Positions 8,028-16,241 of a stretch of 64,000 bases of DNA are shown here, piece by piece. A program made the translations under genes and the position numbers. Origin of the DNA: Actinoplanes solisilvae. Lineage in GTDB: Bacteria > Actinomycetota > Actinomycetes > Mycobacteriales > Micromonosporaceae. Each line of letters begins with the position of its first letter. Within the stretch, counting starts at the first letter, position 1. Under the pieces are notes generated by a model. The model saw only the letters and a program-made list of their open reading frames with translations, did not search any database and was not told where the DNA came from. The stretch is from NCBI RefSeq assembly GCF_003999975.1, contig NZ_RJAC01000013.1, positions 62,001 through 126,000 on the forward strand. Direction: 5' to 3'.

Positions 8028-9410
8028 ATGGACAAAACCGCCCGCGGCCTGGCGCTGCTGGTCGCCGGCGCGTACTTCATGGAGATCCTCGACGCGACGG
8101 TGATCGCGCCGGCCGCGCCGCACATCGCCGCCGACCTCGGGGTGCAGCCGGTCACGGTCAACGTGGCGATCACCGCCTACCTGCTCACCCTGGCCGTCCT
8201 CATCCCGATCAGCGGCTGGCTGACCGAACGCTATGGCGCCCGCCGCGTCTTCGCCGTCGCGATCATCGTGTTCACCCTGGCCTCAGCCGGGTGCGCCGCC
8301 GCCGTCAACCTGCCCATGCTGGTCGGCACGCGAGTGCTGCAGGGCGTCGGCGGCGCGCTGATGGTCCCCGTGGGCCGCCTCGTGGTGATCAGGACAACGG
8401 CCAAGACCGATCTCGTACGGGCCATCGCCTACCTGACCTGGCCGGCGCTCGCCGCACCGCTGCTCGCGCCGGCACTCGGGGGCATCCTGAGCACGTACGC
8501 GTCGTGGCGTCTGATCTTCCTGATCAACGTGCCCCTCGGCGTGGTCGCGCTGCTGCTGGCCCGCCGCCTGATCCCCGACGTGCGCGCCGACGCCCCCGGC
8601 CGGCTCGACTGGCGCGGGTTCCTGATGGTCGCCGCGGGCATGGCTGCCCTGGTGGCGGGCCTGGAAGCGGTGGCCTCCCAGCACCCGCGCCGGCTGCTCA
8701 CGCTCGCCCTGCTGATCTTCGCGGCGACGACGCTGACCATCACGGTCCGCTACCTGCTCAGGGTCTCGAAACCGCTGGTCGATCTGCGCGTTCTGCGGGT
8801 ACGGACCTATCGCGTGACCGCCCTGGGCGGCTCGATCTTCCGGGCGGCGATCAACGCGATCCCGTTCCTGCTGCCGCTCCTGTTCCAGCTCGGCTTCGGG
8901 TGGACGGCGGCCCAGGCCGGGCTGGTCGTGATCGCCCTGTTCGCCGGCAACATCGGCATCAAACCGGTCACGACCCCGCTGATGCGCCGCTTCGGCATGC
9001 GTCCGGTGATGCTCGGTGCGGTGCTGGCCTCGGCGTTGTGCCTGCTCGGGATCGCCGCTCTGAGCGCCACGACACCCCTGATCGTCACGCTGGCGGTGCT
9101 GGCGCTCAGCGGCGTCTTCCGCTCGATCGGCTTCACCACGTACAACACGGTCGCCTTCGCCGACGTCCCACCGGCCCGCCTGACCAGCGCCAACTCCCTG
9201 ATGTCGACGATCCAGGAATTGGGTGCGGGCCTGGGCGTCGCCTTAGGAGCCCTTCTCGTACGCCTCGGCGCCTCCTTCACCGAAGGCGTGGTCCCCTCGT
9301 TCCGCGTGGCGTTCGTCGCCCTCGCCATCCTGCTGATCATCCCCGCCGTGGAAGCGTTCCGCCTGCCCGGCACAGCCGGCAACGTCGTAGCCGGCCGATC
9401 GTCCCCCTAA
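8028..9410 (+). CDS. MFS transporter, DHA2/EmrB-QacA type
   Basis: A 460-residue membrane transporter, probably a drug:proton antiporter. The first helix has the DHA2 motif LDATVIAPAAPHIAADLGV, and the loop GWLTERYGARRVF carries the MFS signature between helices 2 and 3. I count about 14 hydrophobic segments. The reading frame is open much further upstream, but the ATG at 8028 begins directly before the first helix; there is no good ribosome site there, so translation may depend on the phosphatase gene. It converges with a response regulator gene. The substrate cannot be told from sequence. Confidence 0.85.
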   Translation: MDKTARGLALLVAGAYFMEILDATVIAPAAPHIAADLGVQPVTVNVAITAYLLTLAVLIPISGWLTERYGARRVFAVAIIVFTLASAGCAAAVNLPMLVGTRVLQGVGGALMVPVGRLVVIRTTAKTDLVRAIAYLTWPALAAPLLAPALGGILSTYASWRLIFLINVPLGVVALLLARRLIPDVRADAPGRLDWRGFLMVAAGMAALVAGLEAVASQHPRRLLTLALLIFAATTLTITVRYLLRVSKPLVDLRVLRVRTYRVTALGGSIFRAAINAIPFLLPLLFQLGFGWTAAQAGLVVIALFAGNIGIKPVTTPLMRRFGMRPVMLGAVLASALCLLGIAALSATTPLIVTLAVLALSGVFRSIGFTTYNTVAFADVPPARLTSANSLMSTIQELGAGLGVALGALLVRLGASFTEGVVPSFRVAFVALAILLIIPAVEAFRLPGTAGNVVAGRSSP

Positions 9411-9412
9411 GA

Positions 9413-9441
9413 CCGCCGACGTCAGCTTCGCCGGTCGGCGG
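9413..9441. terminator. Candidate bidirectional terminator between convergent genes
   Basis: CCGCCGAC (9413-9420) pairs perfectly with GTCGGCGG (9434-9441). The hairpin sits between the MFS stop and the stop of the response regulator, which it overlaps. Confidence 0.5.
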
Positions 9442-10108
9442 CGCCCGGGCGGATCAGGCCGGTCTCGTAGGCGACGATCACCGCCTGGACACGGTCGCGC
9501 AGGTCGAGCTTGGCCAGGATCCGCTTCACGTGGGTCTTGATCGTCGATTCCTCGACGAACAACTCGACGGCGATCTCGGCGTTCGTCAGCCCACGTGCGA
9601 CCAGCGCGAGCACGTCACGCTCGCGGACGGTCAGTTCCCGCAACCGGCGCACGATCGCCGGGTCGGGCGGCATCGCCGTGGCCATCCTTTCGATCACCGT
9701 GCGGGTCACCGACGGCGACAACAGCGACTCACCGGCGGCGACGGTGTGGATGCCCTCGATCAGCCGCTCGGCCCGGGTGCGTTTGAGCAGGAACCCGGCT
9801 GCGCCCGCACTGAGCGAGCCGAAGATGTAGTCCTGGTCCTCGAACGTCGTGAGGATCAGCACCCGCGCGTCCGGAGCGGCGCCGGCCAGCTCGCGGGTGG
9901 CGGCAATGCCGTCGCGATGCGGCATCCGCACATCCATCAGGATGACTTCGGGCCGCAGGGTCGTGGCCAGGGTCACCGCCTCGTTCCCGTCGGCCGCCTC
10001 CCCGACGACGTCGATCGTGTCGTCACTGGACAGCACCGCCCGCAGCCCGACCCGCATGAGATCGTCGTCATCGACGATCAGCACCCGCACGCGGGGCCCC
10101 GCACTCAC
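9422..10108 (-). CDS. NarL/LuxR-family response regulator
   Basis: A 228-residue two-component regulator. The receiver domain has the acidic pair in LIVDDDDLMR, the phosphoacceptor Asp in VILMDVRMPHRDG and the conserved lysine in GFLLKRT. The C-terminal LuxR helix-turn-helix reads LTVRERDVLALVARGLTNAE. The start is GTG at 10108, with GGAGAG a few bases upstream. The partner kinase lies upstream on the same strand, separated by three 44-bp repeats. GTG overlaps the stop of the last repeat minicistron as GTGA, so expression probably depends on translation through the repeats. Confidence 0.93.
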   Translation of the reverse strand: MSAGPRVRVLIVDDDDLMRVGLRAVLSSDDTIDVVGEAADGNEAVTLATTLRPEVILMDVRMPHRDGIAATRELAGAAPDARVLILTTFEDQDYIFGSLSAGAAGFLLKRTRAERLIEGIHTVAAGESLLSPSVTRTVIERMATAMPPDPAIVRRLRELTVRERDVLALVARGLTNAEIAVELFVEESTIKTHVKRILAKLDLRDRVQAVIVAYETGLIRPGAADRRS

Positions 10109-10152
10109 GTGCGCTCTCCGATCGGCCCGCGCACGGGCGGCCGCGCGGTCAC
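10105..10152 (-). CDS. Minicistron 3, 15 codons
   Basis: Reads VTARPPVRGPIGERT from a GTG start. Its TGA overlaps the GTG of the response regulator. GGAGAG inside it would serve as that gene's ribosome site. Translation is inferred, not shown. Confidence 0.3.
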   Translation of the reverse strand: MTARPPVRGPIGERT

Positions 10153-10237
10153 GTGCGCTCTCCGATCGGCCCGCGCACGGGCGGCCGCGCGGTCACGTGC
10201 GCTCTCTGATCAGCCCGCGCACGGGCGGCCACGCGGT
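10106..10237 (-). repeat. Three tandem 44-bp repeats that encode chained minicistrons
   Basis: Units cover 10106-10149, 10150-10193 and 10194-10237. Units 1 and 2 are identical, and unit 3 (next to the kinase) differs by a few bases. Read on the minus strand, each unit begins with GTGA and carries GGAGAG (AGAGAG in unit 3) just before its end, so each looks like a copy of the overlapping stop-start and ribosome site that would couple the kinase gene to its regulator. The unit length of 44 makes each copy an open frame of 15 codons whose TGA overlaps the next GTG. Confidence 0.9.
10149..10196 (-). CDS. Minicistron 2, 15 codons
   Basis: Same peptide as minicistron 3. GTG overlaps the previous stop and TGA overlaps the next start, both as GTGA. 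Confidence 0.3.
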   Translation of the reverse strand: MTARPPVRGPIGERT

Positions 10238-10240
10238 CAC
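10193..10240 (-). CDS. Minicistron 1, 15 codons
   Basis: Reads VTAWPPVRGLIRERT. Its GTG overlaps the stop codon of the histidine kinase gene as GTGA, so ribosomes ending the kinase could restart here. Confidence 0.3.
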   Translation of the reverse strand: MTAWPPVRGLIRERT

Positions 10241-11430
10241 GCGAGCGAGCCGATCGGCGCGACGTAGGGCAGCCGTGCACGCAGCCGGAACTCGCCGTCG
10301 GCATCGGGACCGGCCTCCAGGACGCCGTCGAGCAGGGCGGCGCGTTCGCGCATGCCGATGATGCCGAGACCGCCACCGGGACGTTGCCGGACGCCGACCG
10401 GGTTGCTGACCTCGATGTCCACAGCGTCCGGCCCGTACGACATCCGCACGTCGGCCGACCCGGAACCGTGCCGGGCGGCGTTGGTCAGCGCCTCCTGCAG
10501 GATCCGGTAGGCCGCCCAGGCCACCCCGCTGGACAACCCCCGTGGGGCGCCGTCGACGTCGGCCCGCACGTCGAGCCCGCCGGCCCGGTGCTGGCTGACG
10601 AGATCTTCGAGGTCGCCGGTGTCGTTCGGGGCGGGCCCGCCCGTGTCGGAACCCTGGCGCAGCCCGCGCACCAGCCGGTCGATGTCGGCGATGGTCGCGT
10701 AGGCCACCTGCTCGACCGTCGCGATCGCCCGCATCGACCGCTCGGGGTCCTGCTTGTGCAGCAGCCGGGCCGCGCCCGCCTGCACCAGGATGACGTTGAT
10801 CGCGTGACCGGCCGAGTCGTGCAGCTCGCGGGCGATGCGGGTGCGGACCTCGGCGATCGCCAGCCGCCGCTGACCCTGCAGGTCGAGCTCTCTGAGCCGG
10901 GCGCTCACCTCGAGCTGGCTGATGCGGTCGCGGCGCAACCGGCTGCGGTCCCCGGCCGTCCAGACCAGCGCGAACATGGCCGCCCAGGCGAACAGGCCGG
11001 ACCACATCTCGAGCCCGGCCTCACGTTGAACGATCATCAGGCCGATCGCGACCGGCAGGAACGCCGCCACCCCCGCGGCCGCTGCCGGGCGCCGCCGTGG
11101 TGGGTCGTCGTCGCCGCCGACCGAGTCGGCGAGCACATAGGTGGCGATCAGCGCGCCGGGCGGCACGTCGAGCCCGTAGTCGAGGCCGAGTATCACCAGC
11201 GTCGCGATCGCGGAGACCGCCCACGCCCAGCCGGGGAAGCGGCGCGCGAACGGCAGCGGGGCGACCGTCAGGGCGGCCAGTGCCACCCCGGCCGCGTCGA
11301 GGGTGTGATAGCCCGGCTCGGCGGCGCCCAGGCCACCCTGACGCAACATTCCGACCGTGAAGACGCCGGCGGCCAGCGCGACCGCGACATCGATCGCGAC
11401 CCGTCCACGAGCACCCATCCGCATCAGCAC
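10237..11430 (-). CDS. NarL-system sensor histidine kinase (HisKA_3 type)
   Basis: A 397-residue membrane kinase. About four or five hydrophobic segments fill the first 160 residues. The dimerisation domain has the phosphoacceptor histidine in RIARELHDSAGHAINVI, typical of HisKA_3. The ATPase domain shows an N-box in ILQEALTNAARHG and a glycine-rich GGGLGIIGMRER. There is no extracytoplasmic sensor domain of note, which suggests sensing within the membrane. It partners the response regulator downstream, reached through the 44-bp repeats. An exporter of the MMPL family is divergent and may be a target. Confidence 0.9.
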   Translation of the reverse strand: MLMRMGARGRVAIDVAVALAAGVFTVGMLRQGGLGAAEPGYHTLDAAGVALAALTVAPLPFARRFPGWAWAVSAIATLVILGLDYGLDVPPGALIATYVLADSVGGDDDPPRRRPAAAAGVAAFLPVAIGLMIVQREAGLEMWSGLFAWAAMFALVWTAGDRSRLRRDRISQLEVSARLRELDLQGQRRLAIAEVRTRIARELHDSAGHAINVILVQAGAARLLHKQDPERSMRAIATVEQVAYATIADIDRLVRGLRQGSDTGGPAPNDTGDLEDLVSQHRAGGLDVRADVDGAPRGLSSGVAWAAYRILQEALTNAARHGSGSADVRMSYGPDAVDIEVSNPVGVRQRPGGGLGIIGMRERAALLDGVLEAGPDADGEFRLRARLPYVAPIGSLA

Positions 11431-11590
11431 TCGACCAGCCTACGGTCGTCCACCCGTTCGCCGGATCCCTCGGCGGGAGCATCCGGCATCCCCCCACGGG
11501 GGTACAAGCGATGACCACCTCGGAGCGTTTCGCCGCAGCATCGGCCGGCCCTAGCGTCCCTGCCGTCCGATGAGGCGAGCGGAGGAACCG

Positions 11591-13744
11591 ATGACGAGAA
11601 CAGCGGAGCGGGTCGAGACCCGACGTCGGCGCAGCGTGTTCGAGCGACTGGCGGGGTGGTCCGACCGACATCGCTGGTGGGCGTTGCTGCTGTGGGTGTT
11701 CTTGCTGGCCGGGGTGACAGCCGGATCGCAGGTGGCCGGCGACGATTACCACAACGACTTCACCCTGCCCGGCGCCGAGTCGCAGCAGGCGCGAGACCTG
11801 CTGGCCGAGCGCGCCCCGAACCGGGCCGGTGCCACCCTCGACATAGTCGTGCGCGACCCGGCCGGCATCGAACGGCCCGCGACCCGCACGGCGGTCGAGG
11901 CCATGTTGGCCGACGTGCGAACGCTGCCGCACGTCGCCGAGGTGGTCAGCCCCTATCCAGCGGGCCCGGCGATCTCCGGGAACGGCACGATCGCGTACGC
12001 CACGGTGGCGCTCGACGTCCCCGCCGAGTCGATGCCGGCCGACGACACCCGCCGCATCATCGACACCGCGCGGGCGGCCGAGGGACCGGGCCTGACCGTC
12101 GAGGTGGGCGGAGAGGCGGCCCGCGCGGCCGAGGAGGCCGAGGGTGGCGCCGCCGAGGGGGCCGGGCTGCTCGCGGCCCTGGTGGTGCTGGTCCTGCTCT
12201 TCGGGTCGCTGCTCGCGGCCAGCCTGCCGATCATCATCGCCGTCTTCGCCGTCGGCACCGCGATCGGCCTGGTCACGCTCGCCTCGCACGTCGCCACCGT
12301 CGCCGACTTCACCGCCCCGCTGATCATCCTGGTCGGCCTCGGCGTGGGCATCGACTACGCCCTGCTCGTCTTCTCCCGGTTCCGCGGTGAGCTCGCTGCC
12401 GGAGCCGACCGGGCTACGGCCGCGCGCACGGCGCTCGACACGGCCGGGCGCACCGTCTTCTTCGCCGGCACCACAGTGATCATCGCCCTGCTCGGACTGG
12501 TGCTGCTCGGTCTCGGCGCGCTGCAGGGCGTCGCGGTGGCTCTCGCGGTGACCGTCCTGGTCACCATGCTGGCCGCGCTGGTGCTGCTCCCGGCGCTGCT
12601 CGGCCTGTTCGGCGCCCGGCTGGAACGCACCATGACGCGGCGCCGCGAGAAGAGGACACGCGAGGAGGGCCGGCTCTGGCGTCGCTGGAGCGACGCGGTC
12701 GCGCGCCGGCCCTGGCCCGCCGTCCTGCTGCCGATGGCCGCCCTGCTCGCGCTGTCCGCGCCGGTGCTCGACATGCGCCTCGGCTTCGCCGACGCCGGCA
12801 ACGACGCGGCCTCCAAGACCAGCACCCGGGCCTACGACCTGCTCGCCGAGGGCTTCGGGCCGGGGGTCAACGGCCCGCTCGTGGTCGTCGTCGACGCCGG
12901 CGACAAGCCGGTCGAGGCAGCGGCCGGCCGCATCCAGCAGGCCCTCGCCGCGACGCCCGGCGTCGCCTCGGCCACACCACCGATCCCGGTCGAGGGCGGC
13001 ACCGTCGCGACCGTGATCGCCTTCCCCGCCTCCGCGCCCCAGGACGAGGCGACCGAGCAGCTCGTGGCCCGGCTGCGCACCGACGTGCTGCCACCGCTGG
13101 CCCGCGCCGACGACGTGACCGCCCTGGTCGGCGGCCCGACCGCGGCCGTCATCGACGTGTCCGCCGCGCTCGGCGCCCGGCTGCCGCTGTTCGTGGCCGT
13201 CGTGGTCGGGTTGTCCGCGTTGTTGCTGCTCCTGCTCTTCCGTTCGCTGCTGATCCCGCTCAAGGCGGCCGTGCTCAACCTACTCAGCGTGGGCGCGGCC
13301 ATGGGTGTCGTCGTCCTGGTGTTCCAGCGGGGCGCGTTCGGGGTGGCGCCGGGGCCGATCGAGGCGTACGTGCCGGTCATGATCTTCGCCATCGTGTTCG
13401 GGCTGTCGATGGACTACGAGGTGTTCCTGCTTGCCCGCATGCACGAGGAGTGGGAGCGCGGTCGTGACGCGCTCGGTGCGATCCGGGAGGGGCTCGCCAC
13501 GACCGGGCGGGTGGTCACCGCGGCGGCCGCGATCATGGTCGTGGTGTTCGGGGCGTTCGTGCTCTCACCCGACCGCATGCTGCAGCAGTTCGGACTCGGC
13601 CTGGCCGTCGCCGTGCTGGTCGACGCGGTCGTCATCCGGTGCCTGCTGCTGCCGGCCGTCATGCGGCTCTTCGGCGACCGGGCGTGGTGGTTGCCTAGTT
13701 CGCTGGCTCGCCGGCTGCCCCGGCTGGCCCTGGAGCATCGGTGA
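11591..13744 (+). CDS. MMPL/RND-family transporter
   Basis: A 717-residue membrane protein of the MMPL type, which moves lipids or drugs across the membrane by proton motive force. One helix near the N-terminus is followed by a large outside loop, then five clustered helices with GVGIDYALLVFSRFRGEL; the arrangement repeats in the second half with IVFGLSMDYEVFLLARMHEE. The GIDYAL and SMDYEV segments hold the aspartate-tyrosine pairs of the proton relay. I place the start at the ATG at 11591, after GGAGGA. The stop overlaps the end of the convergent FHA gene by 50 bases. The kinase-regulator pair upstream is divergent and may control it. Confidence 0.9.
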   Translation: MTRTAERVETRRRRSVFERLAGWSDRHRWWALLLWVFLLAGVTAGSQVAGDDYHNDFTLPGAESQQARDLLAERAPNRAGATLDIVVRDPAGIERPATRTAVEAMLADVRTLPHVAEVVSPYPAGPAISGNGTIAYATVALDVPAESMPADDTRRIIDTARAAEGPGLTVEVGGEAARAAEEAEGGAAEGAGLLAALVVLVLLFGSLLAASLPIIIAVFAVGTAIGLVTLASHVATVADFTAPLIILVGLGVGIDYALLVFSRFRGELAAGADRATAARTALDTAGRTVFFAGTTVIIALLGLVLLGLGALQGVAVALAVTVLVTMLAALVLLPALLGLFGARLERTMTRRREKRTREEGRLWRRWSDAVARRPWPAVLLPMAALLALSAPVLDMRLGFADAGNDAASKTSTRAYDLLAEGFGPGVNGPLVVVVDAGDKPVEAAAGRIQQALAATPGVASATPPIPVEGGTVATVIAFPASAPQDEATEQLVARLRTDVLPPLARADDVTALVGGPTAAVIDVSAALGARLPLFVAVVVGLSALLLLLLFRSLLIPLKAAVLNLLSVGAAMGVVVLVFQRGAFGVAPGPIEAYVPVMIFAIVFGLSMDYEVFLLARMHEEWERGRDALGAIREGLATTGRVVTAAAAIMVVVFGAFVLSPDRMLQQFGLGLAVAVLVDAVVIRCLLLPAVMRLFGDRAWWLPSSLARRLPRLALEHR

Positions 13745-14456
13745 GCCGCAGGGTCAGGTGGGTGCCGCCCACCTCGACCGTGTCGCCGGGACGCAGGTCG
13801 ACCGTGGCGACGGGGTGACCGTTGACCCGGGTGCCGTTGTGGGAGCCGAGGTCGGTCAGGGTGACGCGATCGGGGGTGCGTTCGATGATCAGGTGACGGC
13901 GGGAGACGCCCGGGTCGCGCAGGCGCAGGCCGGCCTGGCGGTCGCGGCCCAGCACGGTCAGGCCCGCCGGTAGGGCCCACACCTGGCCCTCGCTGCTGAC
14001 CAGGGCGGCGCCGGTGAGCTCGGGGGAGGGGCGCGGCGGCGGCGGGTCGGGCTCCAGCAGCGCCGCCACCCGGAACGTGCCGGTGTCGAGGTCGTCGCCC
14101 TCGAAGACCTCGACCGACACGTCGCCGTAGACGATCCAGGCGTTCTCGGCGATGAGCGCCGCCTGCCGGATCGCCAGCCCCTGGGCGAGCTGGGCGGCGT
14201 GCGGCGCCCACTGACGGTGGTCGAAGGCGGACAGTCCGACGGTGTAGCGGTTCGGGACCAGCGTGCGGCCGCCGGCGAGCAGGGCCTTGTGCTGGTCGGC
14301 CTCGGTGGCCATCGCGTCCAGAATGTCCGCCGGACGCACCGCGTCGTGGGGCTCGAGCTCCTCGAGTCCCACGCTTTCGGGCGCAGCGGTCACGGCTTCA
14401 TCCAGGGCAGTTCGAACGTCACGGAAGGTGCCGAGTATGCCAGGCCACGCCCTCAC
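13695..14456 (-). CDS. DUF3662-FHA domain protein (FhaA-like)
   Basis: A 253-residue cytoplasmic protein. The N-terminal DUF3662 part includes EADQHKALLAGGRTLVPNRYTV, and the C-terminal FHA domain has LGRDRQAGLRLRDPGVSRRH and LTDLGSHNGTRVNG, the phosphothreonine-binding loops. Related proteins (FhaA in mycobacteria) bind kinase-phosphorylated partners and work in cell-wall assembly, usually beside FtsW/RodA and PknB. Here none of those genes is adjacent, so this is probably a paralogue. The GTG at 14456 is the only early start. The 3' end overlaps the MMPL gene. Confidence 0.88.
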   Translation of the reverse strand: MRAWPGILGTFRDVRTALDEAVTAAPESVGLEELEPHDAVRPADILDAMATEADQHKALLAGGRTLVPNRYTVGLSAFDHRQWAPHAAQLAQGLAIRQAALIAENAWIVYGDVSVEVFEGDDLDTGTFRVAALLEPDPPPPRPSPELTGAALVSSEGQVWALPAGLTVLGRDRQAGLRLRDPGVSRRHLIIERTPDRVTLTDLGSHNGTRVNGHPVATVDLRPGDTVEVGGTHLTLRLTDAPGPAGAAGEPAN

Positions 14457-14617
14457 CGTCCGGACACTGTCGCGCTGACGTCACCCTCACCACGCAAACG
14501 GCGGTGAGGTGCGGGCCGTTTCCGGCGTGCTGCTACCGGCAACGCGTCCTGTCGGCGGCGAATCGTCGCCGCGATCGTGCTCCTCTTCCCCGGTTCGCCA
14601 CCTTCGAATCACACGGT

Positions 14618-14629
14618 TACACGTGTAAG
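14618..14629. promoter_or_regulatory. Palindromic operator before the LacI gene
   Basis: TTACACGTGTAA is a perfect 12-bp palindrome with the central CG step common to LacI-family operators. It ends 28 bases before the start codon of the adjacent LacI regulator, a position that fits autorepression. Confidence 0.6.
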
Positions 14630-14656
14630 TTCGAGGGCGGCGGGAGGGAGCGAAGC

Positions 14657-15652
14657 ATGACCGAGCCGGCGACCAAGCGGGTCACCAGTGCGGATGTCGC
14701 CCGGCTGGCGGGGGTGTCTCGCGCGACGGTCAGCTACGTGCTGAACGACACGCCGCGGCAGACGATCTCGGCCGGCACGCGTGATCGGGTGCGGGAAGCC
14801 GCGGCGCAGCTCGGGTATGCGCCCTCGGCCGCGGCTCGCACGCTGCGCACCGGGCGCTCCGACGTGGTGCTCTACCTGCTGCCCGACTGGCCGATCGGGC
14901 CCGAGGTCGGCCTGGCGCTCGAGGCGTTGTCCAGCGCGCTGGCTCGGCACGGGCTCACGCTCGTCGTGCATCCGGGCAACCGCGAGGACCGGCCGATGAC
15001 CGAGCTGTGGAAGGCGATCACCCCGGCCGCCGTGATCGCGTACGCCGAGTTCTCCGACGCCGAGATCGCCGCCATGCGTTCGGCCGGGGTCGCGCTGGTG
15101 GTGGCGCTGTCCCGCAAGCGCGGCCACGGGCGTGAGCTGGCCGTGCCGCAGGAACTGCTCGGGCGCCGGCAGGCCGAGCATCTCGTGCGGGCCGGGCACA
15201 GCCGCCTCGGCTACGCCTATCCGGACGATCATCGGGTGCGGTTCTTCGCCGAGCCGCGCCTGGCCGGGGTACGGGCGGCCTGCGCGGCCCGGCGGCTCCC
15301 CACCCCGGTCGGCCTGACCGTTCCGCTCGATCCCGCCGCAGCCGCTGATGCCGTACGTCGATGGCGCGCGACCGGTGTCACGGCGGTGTGCGCTTACAAC
15401 GACGAGGTCGCGCTGGCGGTCCTGGCCGGCGTACGGCTGGTGGGGTTGTCGGCCCCGGATGATCTCGCCGTGATCGGGGTGGACGACATCCCGCCGGCCC
15501 GGCTGGCCGAGCCCGCGCTGACGACCGTGGCCACCGATCAGAGCGTCCTCGGCGCGCATCTCGCCGCCACCGTGGTCGCCGCGATGAGCGGCCGGGTCGC
15601 CCCCACGCTGCCCACCGGCGTCGTCAGGGTTGTGACCAGGGCTTCCGCATGA
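14657..15652 (+). CDS. LacI-family transcriptional regulator (orphan)
   Basis: A 331-residue regulator. The DNA-binding part TSADVARLAGVSRATVSYVLND is a classic LacI helix-turn-helix. The hinge SAAARTLRTGRSD follows, then a periplasmic-binding-protein-like effector domain ending in VIGVDDIPPARLAEPALTTV. The ATG at 14657 has GGGAGGGA upstream, so the long open frame before it is not coding. No sugar transporter or enzyme gene is next to it, so neither the effector nor the targets beyond itself can be named. Confidence 0.92.
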   Translation: MTEPATKRVTSADVARLAGVSRATVSYVLNDTPRQTISAGTRDRVREAAAQLGYAPSAAARTLRTGRSDVVLYLLPDWPIGPEVGLALEALSSALARHGLTLVVHPGNREDRPMTELWKAITPAAVIAYAEFSDAEIAAMRSAGVALVVALSRKRGHGRELAVPQELLGRRQAEHLVRAGHSRLGYAYPDDHRVRFFAEPRLAGVRAACAARRLPTPVGLTVPLDPAAAADAVRRWRATGVTAVCAYNDEVALAVLAGVRLVGLSAPDDLAVIGVDDIPPARLAEPALTTVATDQSVLGAHLAATVVAAMSGRVAPTLPTGVVRVVTRASA

Positions 15653-15766
15653 TCAGCGTACGTCGATGAAGCTGCCATCAAACGCACAGGTGGAGCACAA
15701 CGCGGGCTCAGGCGGCTGGCGAAAAGTAGGGGTGCACAACCCGCCTGCCGAAGGGGGATGAGCGCC

Positions 15767-16240
15767 ATGCTCGTTTCACTGAACCGCAACACCGGTCGCC
15801 ACGACTTCGCCGCCACCGCGACCGACCTCCCGATCAACCCGGCAGGCCTGCCCACAGCGTCAGGGCCCCTGCCCGTGGTGGCCGTGGTCGGTCGCATGGG
15901 CCGTGTCACCGGCCTGTCCCGGCATCTGCCACCCGGCTGGTCGGTGCGCCACGCCACCGGCCTGGCCGACCTGCGCCCCGACGAGATCGTGCTGCTGGCC
16001 GGCGCCACCGTGGGCGACGTCGAGGCGGCCCGCCAGGCACTTCCGGCCCGCACGATGATCATCGCCCTGGTCGACGAGGAGGCGCCGGGCGAGTCCGTGG
16101 CCGGCGTCCTGACCGCCGGCGCCGACGCGTGCGTGCGCGGCGGCCAGCCCGCCATCCTCGCCGGCCACCTGCTGGCCTGCCGCCGCCGCGACCGCGCCGA
16201 CCGCTGGTCCCGCCTCGACGCCCAGGGCCGCCGCCGCTGA
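15767..16240 (+). CDS. Degenerate receiver-like protein
   Basis: A protein of 157 residues that I do not recognise by name. The pattern PVVAVVGRMGRV, EIVLLAGAT, TMIIALVDEEAPGE and VAGVLTAGADACVRGG resembles the alternating strand-helix order of a response-regulator receiver domain. The phosphoacceptor position is Ala/Gly (LLAGAT) and the usual lysine is absent, so it would not be phosphorylated in the normal way. The C-terminus is very basic (RRRDRADRWSRLDAQGRRR). I place the start at 15767 because AAGGGGG directly abuts the upstream ATG at 15758 but is well spaced for this one. It converges with a lipoprotein gene. Confidence 0.6.
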   Translation: MLVSLNRNTGRHDFAATATDLPINPAGLPTASGPLPVVAVVGRMGRVTGLSRHLPPGWSVRHATGLADLRPDEIVLLAGATVGDVEAARQALPARTMIIALVDEEAPGESVAGVLTAGADACVRGGQPAILAGHLLACRRRDRADRWSRLDAQGRRR

Positions 16241-16241
16241 T

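Noticed and set aside
10106..10237. CRISPR array
   Set aside because: The 44-bp units touch each other with no variable spacers; they are tandem repeats with coding logic.
14485..14509. CCTCACC / GGTGAGG hairpin between the FHA and LacI genes
   Set aside because: It lies between two divergent genes where a terminator is not expected, and the stem is short; a chance pairing in GC-rich DNA is likely.
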